From: Amia ocellicauda
Taxonomy: Eukaryota > Chordata > Actinopteri > Amiiformes > Amiidae
Assembly (NCBI RefSeq): GCF_036373705.1
Contig: NC_089852.1
Coordinates: 35,832,207-35,896,206, forward strand
Direction: 5' to 3'
DNA: 64,000 nucleotides
Of this stretch, positions 57,961-64,000 are shown piece by piece (position 1 is the first letter of the stretch; each line of letters starts with the position of its first letter). The notes below the pieces were generated by a model, which searched no databases, was not told where the DNA came from, and worked only from the letters and a program-made list of their open reading frames with translations. The position numbers and the translations under genes are program-made.

Positions 57961-59420
57961 CTTGTTGGTGTATTGTGTTCAGTCTGATAAACTAGTGCTA
58001 GAACAGAGCAGTCACAAAGCACTTTTCTGGCTTGCTTGGGAACTTTTAGTGTTTGTGTTACCTGCCGGCTAACAAAGGAGCTGGGGTTTACTACGACTGA
58101 TTTCCGTTGTTTATGAGGAGCTGCTGGAAGTTTTGTATGTAACCACTAGATTATGTGAATGCAGTCAGAGTGTTTCACTCCAGATTCTGTGATAAAGAAA
58201 AGAAAATAGTGAGTCATTTTGAACCCTCATTGAGCATTCTTTGTTGTGTTGTATTAATTCCTACGGTGTTATAAAAGAATAAAAGAACACAATCAAAATA
58301 ACCTGAAACTTTTCTTAAACACGGCATTTGGAATTGAAGCACTACATCAAGTTTTCAACATTCACTACTTTTTTTTAAGAGCAAAAACAAAACAGTGGAA
58401 CAAAGCAGAACTAGTTATACTAATTCTAGAACCATTCATTTGCTAGAACCAATTTCCTATTGATGAAAATCCACAGTATTAAATTCCTAATTCCCCTGTT
58501 AAATACATCCAAGTTCACAATTTTGGGTCTCCTGTGTTGCTTGATTTTTAAAATTGGAGTGAAGATGAAAAAGCAGTGGTGCCCCTTGGTGTTGTTATTT
58601 TTCCTGGAGCTGGGAAAAATTTCCTCTAATGGTAAGGAGTCATTGTGTCTTTGTAATTAAACTCAAAAGAAGACAATAGAGGTATCCACGCAGTTAACAA
58701 TGCTGTGTACAAGCAGCAGGAGGGACCCTGCTTCTGACTTCTGTCCTATGAGCCAAGTCTGCTCACAGGACAGAAACTGCCCAAAAGCTCAAAGCTTTTT
58801 GGTTCCTGTTTTCTTAACTTGGTTAAAATAATTAAACAAACAAATCTGCAGATTTTTTCCACAAAACAAACAAACAAAAAAACATGGTATTTCCAAACAA
58901 TAAAAAATGAAATTACACAATATAATATGCCTGCATTTAAATAAATATTCCATTATTCTTAATTAATGTTTAGTGTAAATGTAATCAGATTGGTAAGAAA
59001 CAGATATCTTGTATATAATTGCCTTACAATGACAGGCTTACCAAGGAAAGTGTTTTTTGAAATGCACATTATTCAGAATGTTCTTTATATTCTGCTATTT
59101 TATACTTTACACAATACAGTACTATGAAAGCTATGAAGTCAGCCCTCTTGACAGTGGAAAATGAACACTAGAGACAATAATATATGGAGCCATGAATTAC
59201 TCCAGACATGGTAGTTTCTAAGTATTTGCTCATTAGATTCTTTAAAACAACACTTATGACTGTTAGGGTACATTATGTGATGATGCACTTAGCCATCTGT
59301 ATGAAAGAGGAAGAAGTAAGTAAGAAGGGGGTAAGAAGTAATACATGCAGTTTCAGTCATTTAAGATTTTAAAAGATTCTAAAAGAGGAAGGATAGGACA
59401 AGAAGTTTCTTCAAAATATA
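57961..59420. other. SESN3-CWC15 intergenic DNA
   Basis: 1.5 kb AT-rich spacer; no gene or known repeat seen. Confidence 0.7.
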
Positions 59421-59439
59421 TATGTAGAGGGGCTGGGTG

Positions 59440-59674
59440 TCTGAATCTAGAAATGGAAATTGGGCTTCAAGGCATTCAAAACAGGAGACACTTCTTCACA
59501 CAAAGTTATCACAATCTGGAACAAACTCCCCAGTGATGTGGTTGAAGACGACAATTTGGGAACATTTAAAAATAGCCTGAATAGGATCCTTGGATCCCTT
59601 AGCTACTAATGGACACCAAATGAGCACAATGGGTTGAATGGTCTCTTTTCGCTTATAAACTTTCTTATGTTTCT
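59440..59674 (+). mobile_element. CR1/L2-like LINE 3' fragment
   Basis: 5'-truncated LINE piece. An uninterrupted frame reads KWKLGFKAFKTGDTSSH, then KVITIWNKLPSDVVEDDN, then LGTFKNSLNRILGSLSY and TAA at 59607-59609, the C-terminal tail of this polyprotein type. The short 3' region ends in a CTTATGTTTCT motif. The same tail, inverted, ends the element at 61664. Confidence 0.8.
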
Positions 59675-60539
59675 AAAACTAGTCTGCATCCCTTTGGCCT
59701 GTTTTTCTCTGTCTGACCTACAGTGCCCCCCGCTGGTCTACACCAGGAACTGAAGAAACAACTTCAGCTGTTACATTATGTAAATTTAGGAATGTGATCT
59801 TTCTCAGGTTGCAGAATCCATTTTTAATACTAATTAATATATATGATTTTTTTATACAGGATAAAACACATTATGTGATTCTTAGTCACGGAGTGTAATC
59901 TTTAAACTTGATTAAATTACTGATTGGATCTGGCTGCACCTATAAGCATAAGCACAGATGAGCTATTTGTCAAAATTGCTGTTGCTGAAGGTAACCATTT
60001 AGCGTAACACTATGAATGCCATTTAAACATAAATATTAAAATGAATAAGATGATATAATTCAAGTTAACAAGAAGATATTAGTATACACATATGCAACAG
60101 ACTATTCATATACATGGCTGTGTGTATTTCAGAAATGATTTTATCGAGATGTTACATGGCATTGACATTTGAACTGGATTAGCTCTGCTCAGGCCGCTGC
60201 ACGTTTGGTAGCAGAACCATGGGCTCAAATTATGGGCTCATATTATGCCTACTTATTTTAAACTGAGGCTGGTATTATCAGAACGGTTTTATTACAGCAA
60301 ATCTCATTAGTCACACATATGTGATTTTATCATCTCGATGTTTGAGATTAAAGTTTAAACTAAATAAAGCGAAAAAAGCTTAAATGTTACAATGAACAAT
60401 CTCTATAGTATAATGATGTTTAAACGATTACTGTCAGTTCTATCGAATGTGAATGTTTATTGAAATTAACACATAAATCTCCACCTGAGACTATTCTGTA
60501 ACCACGCGTATTCATTGTTACAAAACATCCAAAAATAAA
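59675..60539. other. Intergenic DNA upstream of CWC15
   Basis: Contains a CTCF-like motif at 59723-59736; otherwise AT-rich without a recognised feature. Confidence 0.6.
59723..59736 (-). promoter_or_regulatory. CTCF-like motif, - orientation
   Basis: Read on the - strand, CCAGCGGGGGGCAC matches 13 of 14 positions of CCASYAGRKGGCRS. Lies between SESN3 and CWC15. Confidence 0.4.
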
Positions 60540-61424
60540 ATAAAAACGCGTTTAAAAAAATCGAAGCGGTCATTTCGGTCTTACAACGCTGCCTAGGTTT
60601 ATTCTGTCCTGTGTGGCACTCCGTAGATTTCGCGCGCATTGCTCCATGGGATACTGGATGTTTCTACAGTATTAGCGTCTGGGTTCAGGTAGGAATATTG
60701 CAAATACAGATTCGCATTAGTCCGTTTAAAACCTTTATAAGATAAAACACAAAGATAACTGGTGTACACGATTGTCTTAACCGTCTGACGTTTGATCCAG
60801 CTCGCTATATTGAAGCCATGCCACCGTCTGCCGGTCATTACGTGTGGTACCTGCATGCGTGTAATTTTTAGTTGGAAATACTGTGATAAACGGAAAAATG
60901 ATATTCTATTTGGTACCTTTTATGTTTTATATTTATCATTATATATGTATATATCGTCAGTCAGCTAACATATGTGTGTATTACTTGTGAAGGAAACGTG
61001 GGTTCTTGCGGTACCGGTAATGTGTAGTTACTTTGTTGTTGTTTCTTTATCATGTTCATTGAATTTTGATAAGGGGTCAGTAGATTCAAATTGTATTGCC
61101 TGTAGCAACACTTAACACGGAAGGGTGGTTAACGTACTTGCGGTTGATCATGCTGGTTTGAGCCATTGAACACTTCTTTTTGTGTAAAACTGTGGAAATA
61201 AGAGCTGTCGAGTAACCTTTCCATGGTGTGGGATATTGCAGGAAGTGGAAGTTTATTTTTCATGCAGCATTTTACATTAATATCCTATTATACCATACCA
61301 TGGAATCAGAGACTGTTTGCCTGAACACAGGTGAACAGGCTCTTCACTGAATACGAAGTCACCATGTCTTCGTGCTCTTTTTCATTTAAAGTAAATTGTC
61401 CACTGGATTTTCAATTGAGTAAAG
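60540..61424 (+). promoter_or_regulatory. CWC15: CWC15 promoter / 5' UTR, boundaries uncertain
   Basis: CpGs become frequent at 60545-60860 (for example CGCGCGC near 60630), the likeliest promoter for CWC15. A noncoding first exon probably lies here and splices to an acceptor shortly before the ATG; TTTCATTTAAAG ending at 61391 is one candidate. The exon borders cannot be fixed from sequence. Confidence 0.4.
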
Positions 61425-61555
61425 ATGACTACAGCTGCCAGACCAACGTTTGAGCCAGCGAGAGGAGGGAGAGGGAAAGGGGAAGGAGACCTCAGTGCCC
61501 TGTCCAAACAGTACTCCAGCAGAGACTTGCCATCTCATACCAAAATCAAATACAG
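61425..61555 (+). CDS. CWC15: CWC15 coding exon 1
   Basis: Residues 1-43 plus two bases of Arg44, from MTTAARP to HTKIKY. Donor TACAG|gtaagt. Confidence 0.95.
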
Positions 61556-63665
61556 GTAAGTCTCATTCGTATCTGTATATTTGAAATGCACTGCCCAGCC
61601 CAGAGAACATAAGGGAATTGCTACATTCATCCTGGAATCAAGTGAATCCCTACAATGTATCACCCATAAGAACATAAGCAAGTTTACAATCGAGAGGAGG
61701 GCATTCACCCCATCGTGCTCGTTTGGTGTCCATTAATAACTAAGTGATCCAAGGATACTGTCTAGTCTGTTTTTAAATGTTCCCAAATTATGAAATTCCA
61801 CAAGTTTCGTTTTGTGTCCCCGGGTGCGTGTGTCCCTGCTGATCTGGAAAAGCTCCTCTGGTTTGATGTGGTCGATGCCTTTCATGATTTTGTACACTTG
61901 GATCAAGTCCCCACGTAGTCTCCTCTGTTCCAGGGTGAAAAGGTTCAGTTCCTCAGTCTCTCAGTAGGACATTCCCTTCAGACCTGGAATAAGTCTGGTT
62001 GCTCTCCTCTGAACTGCCTCTAGAGCAGCGATATCTTTCATGAAGTGTGGAGCCCAGAACTGTCCACAGTATCCAGATGAGCTCTAACTAGTGCATTGTA
62101 CAGTCTGAACATTACTGCCCTTGTACTCAATTCTACACTTTTGACAATATACCCTAACATCCTGTTTGCCTTTTTATTGCTTCCCCACACTGTTTGGATG
62201 GAGAAAGTGAGGAGTCCACATAGACTCCTAGGTCTTTCTCATGCGTTACTTCATCTAGTTCTATTCCTCCCATAGTGTAATTATAGTGGACATTTTTGTT
62301 ACCTGCATGTAATACCTTGCACTTGTCCACATTGAATTTCATCTGCCAGGTGTCGGCCCACAACTGAATATTATCTAAGTCCCTCTGAATAGCCTGTGCT
62401 GCTGAGATTGTATCTGCTGAGCCACCTATTTTAGTATCATCGGCAAATTTGACAAGTTTGCTAACCATCCTAGAGTCCAGATCATTAATATGAATTAGAT
62501 AGATGGAGGCCACTTGGTGTTTAATGTGAATGTGATTGATCACACCTGAGTTATAGGATTGCTATCACTCAGGTCACATTTATCCAACCAAGCTATTTCA
62601 GTTTTTATTTGTAATTCCATTTCATGAAAAAAAAAGACAAAAAACACTTGAAAGTTGTGTCGTAGGATGTGTAGAAAAAACAAAACCGTTTTAATGCATT
62701 TTAATTCCAGTCTATAAGACATTGGAAGGGGGTGTAGACTTTCTATAAGCACTATTTATGTGTGTGTGTATGTATATATATATGTGTGTATATAGTTTTG
62801 CTTTAATTACATGCTTATTAATGGTTCAATGAATATGTAACCTCTCATGCTCATCACTGGCCTTCCTACAGTCTTTTTAAAGTTATCTTCTCAATAATGC
62901 CACCTTTATGCTAGGATATTTTTTAAATTTTTGCCTAGTATACTACTTCTTGTTTCTCAAAAACTGTCCCCTCGTCTCTCCTTCAGACAGCCTACCCAGG
63001 ATGCCCCCGAGGAGGTGCGTGCCCGTGACTTCCGCAGAGAGCTGGAGGAGAGGGAGCGAGTTGCTGTCCGGGACAAGACCAGGGACAGGCCCGCCAGGGG
63101 TGAGCATCCCCGAGCCATCACTTTCTGTTGCACTTTGATCTCCGAAACCAATAGAATACTGTTCAATGCACTTTGCCAAGATTGAGGTTCTTCTTTTTTC
63201 ACCAGAGCACACCACTTCATCATCCTCGTCGTCCAAGAGGCCGCGCTTAGACCAGATTCCCGCAGCCAACTTGGATGCTGATGACCCCCTGACCGATGTG
63301 AGTGCTCCTTCTGTTGCTTTGTTTCAATCGGTTGTATCAGTGTCCTCAGAATTCCTGATACTAAATCTAAGGCTAGTCCACAAATCCATTTCATTGAATT
63401 TTGTTAAAGAAATGAAGAGCCATAGCTGATAATAGCAGACATCACTCTTCACTCTAATGCAAGTGCAGGGCTTCATGCCAGGTGACTAGTATGGCATGCG
63501 GGAAGTTGCCGTGTCTTTGTGCACGTGTGTCTGAGGTCTCTGTTTGTGCATCAGGACGACGAGGAGGACGAGGACTCTGATGAGGACAGTGACGATGACA
63601 CCGCGGCTCTGCTGGCCGAGCTGGACAAGATCAAGAAAGAACGTGCTGAAGAGCAGGAGCGCAAG
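61425..63665 (+). CDS. CWC15: CWC15, N-terminal 149 residues; gene continues past the window
   Basis: Coding exons 61425-61555, 62987-63099, 63206-63297 and 63555-63665 join to 149 codons ending in phase 0 at donor AAG|gtaacc. The family is about 229 residues, so roughly a third lies to the right. CWC15 (Cwf15/Cwc15 family) is a subunit of the Prp19/CDC5L-associated spliceosome complex in the nucleus, present in activated spliceosomes. The N-terminus [20 protein letters not shown] is the family's signature. Residues 55-77 are rich in Arg and Glu, followed by a Ser-rich linker and [10 protein letters not shown] Ser/Asp/Glu acidic tract at 113-128 precedes a helix, [19 protein letters not shown]. 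An in-frame stop (TGA, 61416-61418) just upstream fixes the start. The first coding intron holds a LINE fragment. Orthology rests on remembered human sequence. Confidence 0.96.
61664..62505 (-). mobile_element. CR1/L2-like non-LTR retrotransposon, 5'-truncated
   Basis: An 842 bp fragment on the - strand ending in the motif AACATAAGCAAG-complement at its 3' end, i.e. the same tail as 59440-59674. It contains the latter part of a reverse transcriptase and the C-terminal region. Compared with the 59.5 kb copy it lacks about 80 bases near 61805. The 5' end is truncated just before the INDLDS motif. Confidence 0.88.
62154..62505 (-). pseudogene. Reverse transcriptase fragment (FADD box)
   Basis: The - strand frame reads [20 protein letters not shown] then TKIGGSADT, with FADD replacing the usual YADD catalytic box. 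[20 protein letters not shown] and KCKVLHAG follow, then [19 protein letters not shown], the expected order of late RT motifs in CR1/L2-type LINEs. A frameshift at the end (QTGC) and further stops downstream break it. The earlier RT motifs and endonuclease are missing. Confidence 0.9.
62987..63099 (+). CDS. CWC15: CWC15 coding exon 2
   Basis: Acceptor tccttcag|A, donor AGGG|gtgagc. Encodes [19 protein letters not shown] through [10 protein letters not shown]. Confidence 0.95.
63206..63297 (+). CDS. CWC15: CWC15 coding exon 3
   Basis: Acceptor tcaccag|AG, donor GAT|gtgagt. Completes Glu82 and encodes [20 protein letters not shown] to DPLTD. Confidence 0.94.
63555..63665 (+). CDS. CWC15: CWC15 coding exon 4
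   Basis: Residues 113-149, [20 protein letters not shown] to EEQERK. Acceptor gcatcag, donor AAG|gtaacc. Confidence 0.95.
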
Positions 63666-64000
63666 GTAACCGCTGAACTCCATCCCATCTAAACTGACTC
63701 TCGTACCCTTTGTTCTTTTTAATGGAACGTCAGTTGCTGCTGTACTTATTATTCAATTAACAGAAGCAGTTTATCCCCTTCCCTAGTACTAATGCAGATT
63801 ATGATGTAAAGAGACCTTTACATTTTTTTGCCTTCAAGTACTGCACTTATAGGACTGCTTTGCTTCAAAATCACTCCAAGAATCTTGTAAAGAACATGTC
63901 ACAGTTTATCCACCAGAGGGCAGAACCATCTCACTGTCATAATACTAGTACTTTAGCGTGGTTGGCATTCATGGATTTACACAATTTTGGATTGACACAA
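63666..64000 (+). other. CWC15: CWC15 intron, cut by the window end
   Basis: AT-rich intronic sequence with a CTCF-like motif at 63910-63923. The next exon is outside the window. Confidence 0.85.
63910..63923 (+). promoter_or_regulatory. CTCF-like motif, + orientation
   Basis: CCACCAGAGGGCAG matches CCASYAGRKGGCRS at all 14 positions. Located in a CWC15 intron. Confidence 0.5.

Larger units (their letters stand above)
61556..62986 (+). other. CWC15: CWC15 intron between coding exons 1 and 2
   Basis: 1.4 kb, mostly the antisense LINE fragment at 61664-62505. A short (GT)/(AT) run lies at 62759-62790. Confidence 0.88.

Overview
This is vertebrate nuclear DNA, almost certainly from a ray-finned fish. 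The evidence is spliced genes with GT-AG introns, several Tc1-like transposons of the kind abundant in fish, a Maui/L2-type fish LINE tail and CR1/L2-like LINE fragments. From memory, the LINE tail ending in a CTTATGTT-type motif resembles families common in sturgeon, gar and bowfin, so an early-branching ray-finned fish is possible. The species cannot be fixed from this window. I saw no rRNA, tRNA, CRISPR array or prokaryotic feature.

Three protein-coding genes lie head to tail on the + strand. FAM76B (297-9030, ten coding exons, 332 residues) encodes a cysteine-rich, His-tract nuclear protein. A gene-free stretch of about 25.7 kb follows. SESN3 (35030-53978, ten coding exons, 485 residues) encodes the stress- and nutrient-responsive regulator sestrin 3, with a 13.8 kb first intron and a roughly 4 kb 3' UTR. 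CWC15 (61425 to beyond the right edge) encodes a spliceosome Prp19/CDC5L-associated protein; four coding exons (149 codons) are present and the 3' part is missing. All exon joins keep frame, and the predicted proteins match the remembered human orthologues closely along their length. The FAM76B-SESN3-CWC15 order and relative orientation also agree with human 11q21, as I recall it.

Mobile DNA fills much of the rest. Two related copies of one Tc1-like family with about 200 bp IR/DR ends (3828-5394 on the - strand; 18837-20371 on the + strand) carry different inactivating lesions. A second, shorter Tc1-like relic lies in FAM76B intron 9, and a third family is represented by a deleted fragment at 16.4 kb. 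Non-LTR fragments occur at 27.3, 45.0, 49.2, 59.5 and 61.7-62.5 kb. A 195 bp foldback element at 13216-13410 looks like an unclassified MITE. A perfect 17-unit minisatellite of 30/31 bp units begins 401 bp after SESN3 exon 1.

The most interesting points are the foldback element, the SESN3 intron-1 minisatellite, two unusual substitutions in SESN3 functional sites (Tyr to Phe in the peroxidase-like triad, Thr to Asn in the leucine pocket), and CTCF-like motifs whose orientation suggests a loop around SESN3. I found no novel multi-gene system; this is an ordinary syntenic vertebrate block with informative repeats.
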